DNA of 64,000 nt from Paludibacteraceae bacterium (GTDB lineage Bacteria > Bacteroidota > Bacteroidia > Bacteroidales > Paludibacteraceae): the NCBI GenBank assembly GCA_024401435.1, contig JAKSLB010000010.1, positions 1 to 64,000 of the forward strand, given 5' to 3'. Position 1 is the stretch's first letter, and the number at the start of each line of letters is the position of its first letter. The position numbers and the translations under genes are program-made. Shown one piece after another: positions 41,042 through 50,517 of this stretch. The notes beneath the pieces were generated by a model. That model was not told the DNA's origin. It was given only the letters and a program-made list of their open reading frames with translations, and searched no databases.

Positions 41042-42010
41042 ATGGAAAACGAAACAATCATAACAGAGGTTCAATACCAAGCCAAGATAGAAGAGTTGAA
41101 GAGTCTGGTTTCTTCTATCATTGTTGGACAAGAGAAAATGTTGGATCTTCTATTAACTGCAGTTTTGGCAGATGGTCATACATTGATAGAGGGTGTACCT
41201 GGTGTTGCAAAAACATTAACCGCACGTTTGTTGGCAAAACTGATTAGTGCTAATTTTTCTCGTATGCAGTTTACTTCCGATTTGATGCCGTCCGACGTAT
41301 TAGGAACGAATGTGTTTAATGTAAGTAAAGGATGTTTCGAATTTCATCAAGGTCCCGCTTTTGGTGATATTATTTTGGTGGATGAAATTAATCGTGCTCC
41401 AGCAAAGACCCAATCCGCTTTGTTTGAGTTGATGGAAGAGCGACAGACCACCATCGATGGGGAATGTCATAAGATGGGAGATGTATATACGATTGTTGCT
41501 ACGCAAAACCCTATTGAGCAAGAGGGAACCTATCGTTTACCAGAGGCTCAGTTAGATCGTTTTCTATTTAAGATTCATATTGGTTATCCGTCGGTGGAAG
41601 ATGAGATAGCAATTATTAAAGCACATAATAGTAATAGTCGATTCACCAAGTTGGAGAATATTACACCTATTCTTTCTAAGGAGGAGTTGTTAGATCTTCG
41701 TTCAAAAGCTAATAATGTTTTCATTGATGAAAAATTGATTCAATATATTGCTTTGTTGATTCAGGAGACTCGTACCAACAAGTCTATCTATGTTGGCGCG
41801 TCTCCACGTGCGTCCATAGCCTTTTTACATGCAGCTAAAGCTTATGCATTGATTCAAGGACGTTCATTTGTGATTCCAGATGATATAAAAATGCTTACAT
41901 TCCCTATTTTATGTCACAGAATCATATTGACGGCAGAGGCAGAAATGGAAGGTCTTTCGATTGACCGTGTTATTAAAGAGATGGTGGAGAAAGTAGAAGT
42001 TCCAAAATAA
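41042..42010 (+). CDS. MoxR-family AAA ATPase
   Basis: 322 residues. Walker A GVPGVAKT, Walker B IILVDEINRAPAKTQSALFE, sensor 1 ATQNPIEQEGTYRLPEAQ followed by LDRF, and VGASPRASIAFLHAAKAYAL near the C-terminus with sensor 2 features. MoxR ATPases act as chaperones that assemble or activate partner proteins, usually with VWA/DUF58 proteins such as the next gene. The gene is 1 bp after the DUF4350-like stop. Complete length. Confidence 0.93.
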   Translation: MENETIITEVQYQAKIEELKSLVSSIIVGQEKMLDLLLTAVLADGHTLIEGVPGVAKTLTARLLAKLISANFSRMQFTSDLMPSDVLGTNVFNVSKGCFEFHQGPAFGDIILVDEINRAPAKTQSALFELMEERQTTIDGECHKMGDVYTIVATQNPIEQEGTYRLPEAQLDRFLFKIHIGYPSVEDEIAIIKAHNSNSRFTKLENITPILSKEELLDLRSKANNVFIDEKLIQYIALLIQETRTNKSIYVGASPRASIAFLHAAKAYALIQGRSFVIPDDIKMLTFPILCHRIILTAEAEMEGLSIDRVIKEMVEKVEVPK

Positions 42011-42028
42011 TTAAAAAGAAGAACGAGA

Positions 42029-43342
42029 ATGTTTTTATCGAAAAGATTCATAACATTTCTATGCATTGCATGTTTTCTGACCTCATTGGGTAGGCTCTGG
42101 CCTTTCTTTTATGTGGTTGGCGGCATAACTATAGCTGTATTGATCGTATCTTTCATCATTGATCTTTTCTCTATTTATTCTGATGATGCTGGTATTTTAT
42201 GCAAAAGAGAGATGGCGGAACGATTTTCAAATGGCGATGAAAATATAGTGAAACTTCATATTACCAGTTTGTATGATAGAGATGTTACGGTTTCGGTGAT
42301 TGATGAAATTCCCGTAGAGTTTCAGAATCGTCATTTTAGGTTGAATGGTTTGTTACATTCCAAAGAAGAAACAACGCTATCTTATTCGTTAATCCCCAAA
42401 AGAAGAGGTTCCTATTCTTTTGAAAACATTCACATTTATGTACATTCCATTTGGCATTTGTGTGAGCGACGTTTCACTATAAAAACTCCAATGGCTGTAA
42501 AGGTATATCCTTCCTTTTTATATATTCGAAATATGCAGTTATTATCTATTGAGAATAAATCGTTAGAGTGTGGTATTAAGTTGGTGAGACGATTAGGAAG
42601 CAGCATGGAGTTTGATCAAATCAAGGAGTATGTTCCAGGAGATGATTATAGAAAGATCAATTGGAAAGCCAGTGCTCGTAAAAATCTGCTGATGACGAAT
42701 TTGTATAGAGATGAGCAGTCACAGTTAATTTATAATGTGATAGATAAGGGAAGAGGTATGCAGCATACATTTAATCAGATGAGTTTGCTTGATTATGCGA
42801 TAAATTCCTCTTTGGCGTTGTCGTATATGGCTCTTCAACATCGAGATAATCCAGGTTTAATCACATTTGAAAAAAACATTGATAGTTTTGTCCCAGCAAG
42901 TAGGAATATCAATCAGATGGAATCTATTATGAATACGTTGTATAAAGAGTCTACAACTTATATTCAAAGTGATTATGCTGCATTGTATGGACATATTCGT
43001 AAGAATGTAAATAAACGAAGTCTTATTGTTATATATACAATGTTTGATACGAATGTGGCGATGGAGCGAGAACTTCCTTATTTACGAAAATTAGCTTCTA
43101 ATCATGTCGTTTTAGTTGTTTTCTTTAAAGACAAGGAACTTCAGTTGGCTGCGCAGACAAAACCTGTGAAAAAATTGGATTATTTTGACCATGTCATTCT
43201 GGAGAATATGGAGTTTGAAAAGAAAATGATTGTTAGGAATCTTTATCGATATGGAATACATTCAATTTTAACCGAACCGGAAAATTTGACAGTTAATGTT
43301 GTTAATAAGTACATTGATATGAAAGCGCGAAACATAATTTAA
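42029..43342 (+). CDS. DUF58 domain protein
   Basis: 437 residues. Two N-terminal membrane spans (residues ~5-45), a beta-rich domain, then the DUF58 signature IKEYVPGDDYRKINWKASAR and the von Willebrand A-like fold (LIYNVIDKGRGMQH with a DxGxx motif). DUF58 proteins pair with MoxR ATPases. Last gene of the six-partner divergent locus. A 235-bp spacer follows before the next promoter. Confidence 0.9.
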   Translation: MFLSKRFITFLCIACFLTSLGRLWPFFYVVGGITIAVLIVSFIIDLFSIYSDDAGILCKREMAERFSNGDENIVKLHITSLYDRDVTVSVIDEIPVEFQNRHFRLNGLLHSKEETTLSYSLIPKRRGSYSFENIHIYVHSIWHLCERRFTIKTPMAVKVYPSFLYIRNMQLLSIENKSLECGIKLVRRLGSSMEFDQIKEYVPGDDYRKINWKASARKNLLMTNLYRDEQSQLIYNVIDKGRGMQHTFNQMSLLDYAINSSLALSYMALQHRDNPGLITFEKNIDSFVPASRNINQMESIMNTLYKESTTYIQSDYAALYGHIRKNVNKRSLIVIYTMFDTNVAMERELPYLRKLASNHVVLVVFFKDKELQLAAQTKPVKKLDYFDHVILENMEFEKKMIVRNLYRYGIHSILTEPENLTVNVVNKYIDMKARNII

Positions 43343-43573
43343 TATGTATTTGCCATGTTTTACCAATTGATTAGCAATGAAAAATTGTTCAGTTCTAAAA
43401 ACATTTCAAAGGAATTTTATATTATCATCGTGAAAACTATTGATAGTCACTTGTCTTTGTGTTGAAAAAGGTTGTTGATTTTTATATTCAGTTAAAAAAT
43501 AAAATGAGGGTGATGAAGGTACGAAATCGATGATATTTACTTACGAAAGTATGGAAATGAGTTGAACTTTTTT

Positions 43574-43581
43574 TATCTTTG
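43574..43581 (+). promoter_or_regulatory. -7 box TATCTTTG
   Basis: Perfect TAnnTTTG. It overlaps the ATG at 43579, so that start is ruled out and the start at 43615 is chosen. Confidence 0.65.
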
Positions 43582-43614
43582 CATGATTTTTATTTTTGGA
43601 AATTATATAAGTAT

Positions 43615-44520
43615 ATGAAACCTACATTATTAGTTTTAGCGGCTGGAATGGGTAGTCGTTATGGAGGATTGAAACAGTTGGATGGACTGGGTCCTAACGG
43701 AGAAACCATTATGGATTATTCCATTTATGATGCAGCACGCGCTGGGTTTGGCAAGGTCGTTTTTGTTATTAGACATGCATTTGAAAATGATTTTAGAGAA
43801 AAAATCATTACAAAGTATAACAAAGCTATTGAGGTAGAGTTGGTTTTTCAAGAATTAGATTCTTTGCCAGAGGGATATAGTTTACCAGCTGATAGAGTAA
43901 AACCTTGGGGGACAAATCATGCTATTATGATGGGTGCCAAAGTTATTCATGAGCCTTTTGCCGTAATTAATGCAGATGACTTTTATGGAAAAGAGAGTTT
44001 CCAAATTCTTGCGGATGCATTAAAGAATCTGGAAGGAAAGAAAAATGACTATTGTATGGTGGGTTATCGTTTGGGTAATACTTTATCTGAAAGTGGTCAT
44101 GTTTCAAGAGGAGTATGTCAGACTGATAACAACAAGTTCTTAACCACTGTGGTAGAACATTATGAGGTTCAACGCAAAGATGATGTTGTGATATTTAAGG
44201 ATCAAGAGAGTGGTGAATACAAAACAATAGATGAAAATTTGCCAGTTTCTATGAATATGTGGGGCTTCACACCAGATTATTTTGATCATTCAGATAAGGA
44301 TTTCAAGGAGTTCTTAAAGGTAAATGCCACAAATATTAAAGCTGAATATGGAATACCTACAATGGTTAATAAATTGATACAAACAAAGACGGCAACGATT
44401 AAGGTCTTAGACACACCATGTAAATGGTTTGGTGTTACATACAAAGAAGATCGCCCTTCAGTTGTATCAAAGATCAATCAATTAATACAATCGGGAGTTT
44501 ATCCCTCAAAATTATTTTAA
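43615..44520 (+). CDS. Sugar nucleotidyltransferase (NTP-transferase family)
   Basis: 301 residues from MKPTLLVLAAGMGSRYGGLK, the nucleotide-binding GxGxR(x)-type motif of NTP transferases. Other features: LDGLGPNGETIMDYSIYDA, VKPWGTNHAIMMG, AVINADDFYG (metal-binding Asp), GVTYKEDRPSV. It should transfer a nucleotide to a sugar phosphate; the substrate is not clear from sequence. galE follows 3 bp later, so the pair probably supplies nucleotide sugars for glycan synthesis. Confidence 0.85.
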   Translation: MKPTLLVLAAGMGSRYGGLKQLDGLGPNGETIMDYSIYDAARAGFGKVVFVIRHAFENDFREKIITKYNKAIEVELVFQELDSLPEGYSLPADRVKPWGTNHAIMMGAKVIHEPFAVINADDFYGKESFQILADALKNLEGKKNDYCMVGYRLGNTLSESGHVSRGVCQTDNNKFLTTVVEHYEVQRKDDVVIFKDQESGEYKTIDENLPVSMNMWGFTPDYFDHSDKDFKEFLKVNATNIKAEYGIPTMVNKLIQTKTATIKVLDTPCKWFGVTYKEDRPSVVSKINQLIQSGVYPSKLF

Positions 44521-44523
44521 TCA

Positions 44524-45570
44524 ATGGCAAAAGGAAAGATATTAATCACAGGTGGAACTGGTTATATCGGATCTCACACCGTTGTAGAGTTATTCAATGC
44601 TGGTTATGAACCTATTATCATTGATAATTTATCTAACTCTAACATTAGTGTATTAGATGGTATAAAGGCAATAACAGGACATTCTGTTATATACGAAAAT
44701 ATTGATTGTAAAGATTATAACTCTTTAGAACGGTTTTTGGAGAAACATCCAGAAATTGTTGCAATTGCTCATTTTGCAGCTTCTAAATCTGTTGGTGAAT
44801 CGGTTGAGAATCCATTGTTGTATTATCGAAACAATATTGTTTCTCTTATAAATCTTCTTCAATTGATGCCTAAGTTTGGTATTAAAAATATCGTTTTCTC
44901 TTCGTCGTGTACTGTCTACGGACAGCCTGATGTATTGCCTGTCACAGAGAAATCACCGATTAAACCTGCCACTTCACCATATGGCAGTACGAAGCAGATG
45001 TGTGAGACTATTTTATATGATTTCACTCATGCAAACAAAGATATTAATGTGGTTCTTCTTCGTTATTTTAATCCTATTGGAGCACATCCAAGTGGTGAGA
45101 TCGGGGAGTTGCCAAACGGTATTCCCAATAATCTTTTGCCATATATCACGCAAACAGCAGCTGGCATTCGTAAAGAATTAAGTGTCTTTGGAAATGATTA
45201 TGACACACCAGATGGTAGTTGCATTCGTGATTATATAAATGTCGTAGATTTGGCGAAGGCTCATGTGGTTGCTCTTAATCGTCTGATTGACGGTAAAAAC
45301 GAGAAGAATATTGAAGTCTTCAATTTAGGTACAGGTTCTGGTGTATCTGTTTTGGAGATTATTAATGCATTTGAAAAAGCGACAGGCGTTAAGGTTCCAT
45401 ATAAGATTGCACCTCGTCGTCCGGGTGACATTGAAAAAGTTTGGGCAGACACTTCTTTAGCGAATAAAGAATTAGGATGGTCATCCAAGGAGACATTGGA
45501 AGACACTCTACGTTCGGCATGGAATTGGCAAAAAAAATTGGAAGAAAAGAATAGTGTTACGAATGGATAA
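44524..45570 (+). CDS. galE: UDP-glucose 4-epimerase
   Basis: 348 residues. Rossmann motif ILITGGTGYIGSHTVVELF, catalytic region VFSSSCTVYGQPDVLPV and YGSTKQMCETI (YxxxK), NAD and substrate contacts ALRYFNPIGAH-like (LLRYFNPIGAHPSGEIGE) and VWADTSLANKELGW. Interconverts UDP-glucose and UDP-galactose. Full length. Co-transcribed with the nucleotidyltransferase and ended by a terminator at 45594. Confidence 0.95.
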   Translation: MAKGKILITGGTGYIGSHTVVELFNAGYEPIIIDNLSNSNISVLDGIKAITGHSVIYENIDCKDYNSLERFLEKHPEIVAIAHFAASKSVGESVENPLLYYRNNIVSLINLLQLMPKFGIKNIVFSSSCTVYGQPDVLPVTEKSPIKPATSPYGSTKQMCETILYDFTHANKDINVVLLRYFNPIGAHPSGEIGELPNGIPNNLLPYITQTAAGIRKELSVFGNDYDTPDGSCIRDYINVVDLAKAHVVALNRLIDGKNEKNIEVFNLGTGSGVSVLEIINAFEKATGVKVPYKIAPRRPGDIEKVWADTSLANKELGWSSKETLEDTLRSAWNWQKKLEEKNSVTNG

Positions 45571-45593
45571 ATTCATTGGTAATGATAGATAAA

Positions 45594-45627
45594 AATAACC
45601 CACAACAAAATTGTGGGTTATTTTTTT
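45594..45627 (+). terminator. Terminator after galE
   Basis: AATAACCCACAA / TTGTGGGTTATT hairpin with a short loop and seven T. Confidence 0.85.
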
Positions 45628-45647
45628 ATGATAGTATAAAATCCCCT

Positions 45648-46274
45648 TTATTGAAGAAATCCAGCTGTTTTTAGGTAGTGAATAATAAAATCCACTGTTT
45701 TGTCTACTCCCAAAGAGGAAACATCGATTGAGAGTGTGTAGGTAGAAGACATTCCCCATATTTTATTGGAGTAAAAATTGTAATAAGCAGCTCTTCTTTT
45801 ATCTTCTATTTCCATTTTAGTTAATGCTTCTTCTTTCGTGATATTGTTTCTTTGGCAGATACGTTCGGCGCGATCATCATTGGAGGAGTGAAGGAATACA
45901 CTGACACAATTTGGATTATCTCGTAAAACGTAGTCGGAGCATCGTCCAACGATAATGCAGGATTTCTCTTCTGCTAATCTTTTGATGGCACTTGATTGCA
46001 TTTCGAAAAGAGTGTCTTGAGAAAGAAAGTTTTTGGATTGGAATCCACCTGTGATTAAACTTTCCACCCATTGTAGAACATTACCTGAGAAAGTGGCAGA
46101 TTTTTCATCTGCGTTTTCGAAGAATTCTGGTGCGAATCCAAAATCTTTAGCAGCTTCGAGTATGAGTTCTTTATCGTAATAATCGATACCTAGTTTTTCA
46201 GAAAGTTTCTTTCCGACAGCTCTACCGCCAGCGCCGAATTGTCGGCCTATGCTTATGATTAAATTGTTTTTCAT
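45648..46274 (-). CDS. Cytidylate kinase-like family protein
   Basis: 208 residues. ISIGRQFGAGGRAVGKKLSE is the P-loop-like start of the family, followed by YYDKELILEAAKDFGFAPE, SCIIVGRCSDYVLRD and IKKYRRAAYYNFYS-like C-terminal lid region (EIEDKRRAAYYNFYSNKI). Members of this family (PF13189) resemble CMP kinase and are common in Bacteroidales; the true substrate is uncertain. It overlaps the upstream MATE gene by 4 bp (ATGA), so they form an operon. Confidence 0.85.
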   Translation of the reverse strand: MKNNLIISIGRQFGAGGRAVGKKLSEKLGIDYYDKELILEAAKDFGFAPEFFENADEKSATFSGNVLQWVESLITGGFQSKNFLSQDTLFEMQSSAIKRLAEEKSCIIVGRCSDYVLRDNPNCVSVFLHSSNDDRAERICQRNNITKEEALTKMEIEDKRRAAYYNFYSNKIWGMSSTYTLSIDVSSLGVDKTVDFIIHYLKTAGFLQ

Positions 46275-47659
46275 GATTGAATAGATTGGTTGTTAGTGAA
46301 TGGTTTGTCTTTTAGTTTTGAAAAGCGTTTCATTTCAATACGTAAAAGGACAAGTGCCAGTATTGAGGATAACGCATCTGAAATTGGCATGCAGATGAAG
46401 ACACCTGTAGTTCCGTAGATTTTAGGTAAAATTAGTAATAGGGGAACAAGCATTAATAGTTGTCTGGTTGAAGAGAGAATGACAGCCATTGGTGCTTTAC
46501 CGATAGATTGGAAAAAGTTTGAAGTAACCATTTGGAATCCTACAATTGGGAATGCTGCTACGCAGATTCTAAGTCCCAGAATGGTTAAATCTATTAATTG
46601 TTCATCTGATGTGAATAATCTCGCCATGTAATAGGGAATTGTTTCCGCCACAATAAATGCCATGGTTGTTACGCACATTGCGCAGATGATTGTTACTTTT
46701 AGTACTTCTCGAACTCTGGAATAGAGTTGTGCACCAAAATTGTAACCTGCGATAGGTTGCATACCTTGGTTAAATCCCATAACCAACATTACGAACATCA
46801 TTAACAAACTATTAACGATTCCGTAGGCTCCTATGGCAAGGTCACCTCCTTGTTCAGCCAAAGCTTTGTTAATCAAAATAACAACGAGACATGCGCATGC
46901 GTTAAGCATGAATGGAGCCATTCCAATGGATAAGATGGATTTGATGATACGACTATCAAATTTAAAAATGTTTTTTTCGAAATGTAAAAAAGATTGTTGA
47001 TTGCTAAAGTGATGAATAACAATAATTAAGGCAACCAATTGTGATAATATGGTAGCGCTTGCAGCACCTCGAATTCCCCAGTGAAAAACGAAGATGAACA
47101 GTGGTGCTAAGCAAAGGTTTATCAAGACTGTCATAATTGTCACACGCATAGCCTTGCGAGGATTTCCTGAAGCACGCATAACATTATTTAATCCTAAATA
47201 TAGGTGTGTGATGACATTACCCAACAAAATCACTTGCATAAAATCCCTTGCGTAAGGGATGGTATCTTGACTCGCTCCGAAAAAGAACAATATTTGATCA
47301 ATGAATAGTAATCCGAGTGTCATGAATATGATACCAAGGCAAATGTTTAAAAGGACCACATTCCCTAATACTTTTTGTGTGCTGTCATAATCTTGTTGTC
47401 CCATTTTTATAGAGGTTAATGTAGCACCTCCTGCGCCTACCATTGCACCGAATGCTGCGGACAAGTTCATGACTGGCAATGTGATGGCAAGTCCTGAAAT
47501 GGCTAAAGCAGAAACACCTTGACCTATAAACGCACGGTCGATTACGTTGTATAAGGCTGATGCCATCATGGCTGCAATAGCTGGACCAGAATATTCAAAT
47601 AGTAATTTTCGAATATTTCCTGTGCCTAAAATTGTTGTGGATGTTTGAGAATTTGACAT
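46271..47659 (-). CDS. MATE family multidrug/Na+ efflux transporter
   Basis: 462 residues with about 12 hydrophobic segments in two halves. Typical N-terminal segment FEYSGPAIAAMMASALYNVI, then DRAFIGQGVSALAISGLAIT, and AFGAMVGAGGATLTSIKMG; in the C-half QGMQPIAGYNFGAQLYSRV. MATE carriers expel cationic drugs or metabolites by Na+ or H+ antiport across the inner membrane. Operon with the cytidylate kinase-like gene. Confidence 0.9.
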   Translation of the reverse strand: MSNSQTSTTILGTGNIRKLLFEYSGPAIAAMMASALYNVIDRAFIGQGVSALAISGLAITLPVMNLSAAFGAMVGAGGATLTSIKMGQQDYDSTQKVLGNVVLLNICLGIIFMTLGLLFIDQILFFFGASQDTIPYARDFMQVILLGNVITHLYLGLNNVMRASGNPRKAMRVTIMTVLINLCLAPLFIFVFHWGIRGAASATILSQLVALIIVIHHFSNQQSFLHFEKNIFKFDSRIIKSILSIGMAPFMLNACACLVVILINKALAEQGGDLAIGAYGIVNSLLMMFVMLVMGFNQGMQPIAGYNFGAQLYSRVREVLKVTIICAMCVTTMAFIVAETIPYYMARLFTSDEQLIDLTILGLRICVAAFPIVGFQMVTSNFFQSIGKAPMAVILSSTRQLLMLVPLLLILPKIYGTTGVFICMPISDALSSILALVLLRIEMKRFSKLKDKPFTNNQSIQS

Positions 47660-47689
47660 GTTATACTTAAAATTTTTTGCAAAAGTATG

Positions 47690-48190
47690 CTATTTTATCC
47701 AAATATGAGGGAGTATCTCATGATAAGTTTCATCTGAAAGACCATATACGTTTCGAATTTGTTCAACAGAGGTGAATCCACCTAACTTCTTCCTGTATTT
47801 AACAATCCTTGCAGACAATACGCTTCCTATACCTTTCAATCTTTTGAGTTCTGTGGTGTCTGCAGAATTCAATTCAACGCGAACAGTATCGTAATTGTAG
47901 GATACGTATGAGCTTTTCTTTCTCTCCTTCTTAATTGGCAGTTCCCTTTTTATATTCGTTATATTGGTTGTAGTATCTTTTTTCACACTTTGAAATGTGT
48001 CGATCGTAGTTGTCGTTGATGCTTTTTTTATTTCTGTTTTTTTTTGAACTATTTGTTTTTCTTCCTTTGTTTGAACTGGAAGACAAAAGTTGACGGCGAA
48101 CATTAGTCCGATTAAACAACACAAGATGACAATACCGCTTCTTTCCCCTTTGGAGAAAAAGAAAAAATCTTTCCATATTGAATGTGACAT
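47690..48190 (-). CDS. ComEA-like helix-hairpin-helix protein
   Basis: 166 residues. One membrane span (~19-37), a Lys/Thr-rich linker, and a C-terminal helix-hairpin-helix DNA-binding module (LNSADTTELKRLKGIGSVLS, ARIVKYRKKLGGFTSVEQIR, YGLSDETYHEILPHIW). The layout is that of ComEA, the membrane-anchored DNA receptor for natural transformation. No other com gene is adjacent, so competence function is only possible. The related yifB/comM gene is at 60857-62395. Confidence 0.8.
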   Translation of the reverse strand: MSHSIWKDFFFFSKGERSGIVILCCLIGLMFAVNFCLPVQTKEEKQIVQKKTEIKKASTTTTIDTFQSVKKDTTTNITNIKRELPIKKERKKSSYVSYNYDTVRVELNSADTTELKRLKGIGSVLSARIVKYRKKLGGFTSVEQIRNVYGLSDETYHEILPHIWIK

Positions 48191-48357
48191 TTTGTAAAAT
48201 TTTAGGTATGAATGATAGATTTGTTGATAACATATTGGTTTCTCATTTGGATTTGCTTATGTCACTTATGTGTGATGTAAACAGGTTTTATATCCTCAGA
48301 TAGATACGCAAAAATACAATTTTATTTGTAGATAATAAAGATATGGAAAAATTTCTG

Positions 48358-48365
48358 TAAATTTG
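48358..48365 (+). promoter_or_regulatory. -7 box TAAATTTG (yidC)
   Basis: Perfect TAnnTTTG 72 bp before the yidC ATG. Confidence 0.55.
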
Positions 48366-48437
48366 CACTTCATTTTGAGTCCCTTTGCGGGGGTGTATTC
48401 TATGAATTTTTGAAATTACGAATAACAAATATATACG

Positions 48438-50321
48438 ATGGATAAAAATAGTATTCTGGCTTTTGTCTTGATGACGTTAGTTTTTATAGGTTTCAGTTAT
48501 TTTAACCGACCAACGCAAGAACAGATTGAAGCACAACAAAGGTACGTTGATTCTATTAACAATGTACAAGCACAGTTGAAAGAAAAAGAGGCCCAGATTC
48601 AAGCTGAGGCATTCAAGCCTATCTTTTCTGAGGAAGATACAGATTCTATGAAGATGATCAAGTCTACAGAGCGTTATGGAGAGTTTGCTAGTGGTGCATT
48701 TGGTGCAAACGAAACGGTCACATTACAAAATAATTTAATCCGTGTAGACTTGTCAACTTTAGGTGCGGAAGTTAAAAAGGTTACATTGAAGGATTATGTT
48801 GACTATAAGAAAGATACGCTAGTTTTATTTTCTGAAAATGAGAATCAATTTTCAATTGATTTGCCGACTGTTAGTAATCGGACATTAAAAACGACAGATT
48901 TAAAATTTAAAATTGCATCAAAGACAGATAGTTCGGTAACATTCTCATTGTTAACCAACAATGGCGGAAGTTTAGATTATATCTATACTCTTCCTTCTAA
49001 CTCCTATATGTTAGATTTTGATATTCGCATGAATAATTTGTCTAATGTATTATCTGATAAGTCTTCATTGGTGGCCAATTGGAAAATGGATGTACCTCAA
49101 CATGAAAAAGGTCGAAAGTTTGAAGGAAGATATGCTCAAATGTATTATTATACATTGGATGATGGCATAGATTATTTAAGCGAGACTTCAAATGATGAAA
49201 CAAAACTTTCAGATCCGTTGAGATGGATTGCTTTTAAAGACCAATATTTTTCAAGTATTTTGATTGCAGACAAAGAATTCTCTTCATCTGATTTGTCATC
49301 AAAAGTGGCAAAGGATTTATCTAAATATTTAAAACAATACGAAGCTTCCATTAAGATTCCTTGTGAAGGCGATAATTCAACTATTGGAATGCGTTATTTC
49401 TTTGGTCCTAACCATTACAAATTGTTAAAGTCATATGATGAAGGTTTGTCGGGTGATCAAAAATTATATCTGAAACGTATTGTTCCTTTAGGTGCTGCAA
49501 TATTCCGTTGGGTAAATCAAATTTTCACAATACCAATGTTTAATTTCCTTGGTGGATTTATTAGTAACTATGGTATCATTATTTTAATTATGACATTTGT
49601 AGTGAAATTGATTATCTTCCCATTGACGTACAAGTCATATCTTTCAACAGCGAAGATGAGAGTGTTAAAACCGCAAATTGATGAAATTAATGCTAGAATT
49701 CCTGCAGAAAATCAGTCTGAGCGTTCACAAGCAACTATGGAATTGTATTCTAAAGCTGGTGTTAATCCGATGGGTGGATGTTTACCAATGTTATTGCAAA
49801 TGCCTATTTTGATTGCTTTATTCTATTTCTTCCCGAATGCAATTGAGTTGAGAGGACAAAGTTTCTTGTGGGCTGAAGATCTTTCTACATACGATGCTAT
49901 CATTTCATGGAATAAAGACTTATGGTTAATCGGTGATCACATTAGTTTGTTCTGTTTATTGATGACCATAACCAATTTCATTTATACTAAAATTAATATG
50001 GCAACCACTGATACAGGACAAATGAATCAAATGCCAATTATGAAGTATATGATGTACTTTATGCCTGTTATGTTCTTGTTTATCTTTAATGATTATTCTT
50101 CTGGTTTGAGTTACTATTATTTCATTTCTTTGTTGATTACGATCATTCAAACTTTTGTGATTCGTAAGTATTTTGTTGATGAAGAGAAATTATTAAAAAA
50201 GATTCAAGAAAATCAAAAGAAGCCTATGAAAAAAGGTACATGGTTGTCTAGAATTGAGGAAATGCAGAAACAAAGTCAGGCAATGATGGAACAACAAAGA
50301 AAACAACAACAAGGTAAATAA
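48438..50321 (+). CDS. yidC: YidC membrane protein insertase
   Basis: 627 residues. MDKNSILAFVLMTLVFIGFS is the N-terminal anchor; residues ~70-350 form the periplasmic beta-supersandwich of Gram-negative YidC (TLQNNLIRVDLSTLGAEVKK). The conserved core follows: NYGIIILIMTFVVKLIIFPL, AGVNPMGGCLPMLLQMPILI and SGLSYYYFISLLITIIQTF. A basic, Gln/Lys-rich tail follows. It inserts and folds inner-membrane proteins with or without SecYEG. Single-gene transcript ending in a strong hairpin; the tra operon converges on it. Confidence 0.96.
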   Translation: MDKNSILAFVLMTLVFIGFSYFNRPTQEQIEAQQRYVDSINNVQAQLKEKEAQIQAEAFKPIFSEEDTDSMKMIKSTERYGEFASGAFGANETVTLQNNLIRVDLSTLGAEVKKVTLKDYVDYKKDTLVLFSENENQFSIDLPTVSNRTLKTTDLKFKIASKTDSSVTFSLLTNNGGSLDYIYTLPSNSYMLDFDIRMNNLSNVLSDKSSLVANWKMDVPQHEKGRKFEGRYAQMYYYTLDDGIDYLSETSNDETKLSDPLRWIAFKDQYFSSILIADKEFSSSDLSSKVAKDLSKYLKQYEASIKIPCEGDNSTIGMRYFFGPNHYKLLKSYDEGLSGDQKLYLKRIVPLGAAIFRWVNQIFTIPMFNFLGGFISNYGIIILIMTFVVKLIIFPLTYKSYLSTAKMRVLKPQIDEINARIPAENQSERSQATMELYSKAGVNPMGGCLPMLLQMPILIALFYFFPNAIELRGQSFLWAEDLSTYDAIISWNKDLWLIGDHISLFCLLMTITNFIYTKINMATTDTGQMNQMPIMKYMMYFMPVMFLFIFNDYSSGLSYYYFISLLITIIQTFVIRKYFVDEEKLLKKIQENQKKPMKKGTWLSRIEEMQKQSQAMMEQQRKQQQGK

Positions 50322-50338
50322 TTAAAAGTTATATCCCA

Positions 50339-50370
50339 AAGTGCACAAGATTTTACTTGTGCACTTTTTT
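50339..50370 (+). terminator. Terminator after yidC
   Basis: AAGTGCACAAG / CTTGTGCACTT hairpin with a short loop and a T-run. Confidence 0.85.
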
Positions 50371-50450
50371 TATTCCCTTATTTGATAATGATGTAAAAAT
50401 GTGATATTGTGAAAATGCAAAATTTCAAATATGAAACCATACTAAAACGA

Positions 50451-50478
50451 AAAGACACCATATCGCTATGGTGTCTTT
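50451..50478 (-). terminator. Terminator of the tra operon
   Basis: AAAGACACCA / TGGTGTCTTT stem with an 8-nt loop. On the minus strand it is followed by a T-rich stretch (TTTTCGTTTTAG). Confidence 0.7.
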
Positions 50479-50517
50479 CCTTAAGGTAGATTTTTGTGTA
50501 GTAGATTTTTCAATGCG

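Noticed and set aside
43579-43614. Longer start of the nucleotidyltransferase
   Set aside because: It would begin inside the TATCTTTG promoter box and lacks homology before MKPTLL.
45636-45652. Possible MITE half-end (TATAAAATCCCCTTTA)
   Set aside because: Only ~12 bp agree with the MITE terminus and there is no partner end; it overlaps the spacer after galE and is likely chance.
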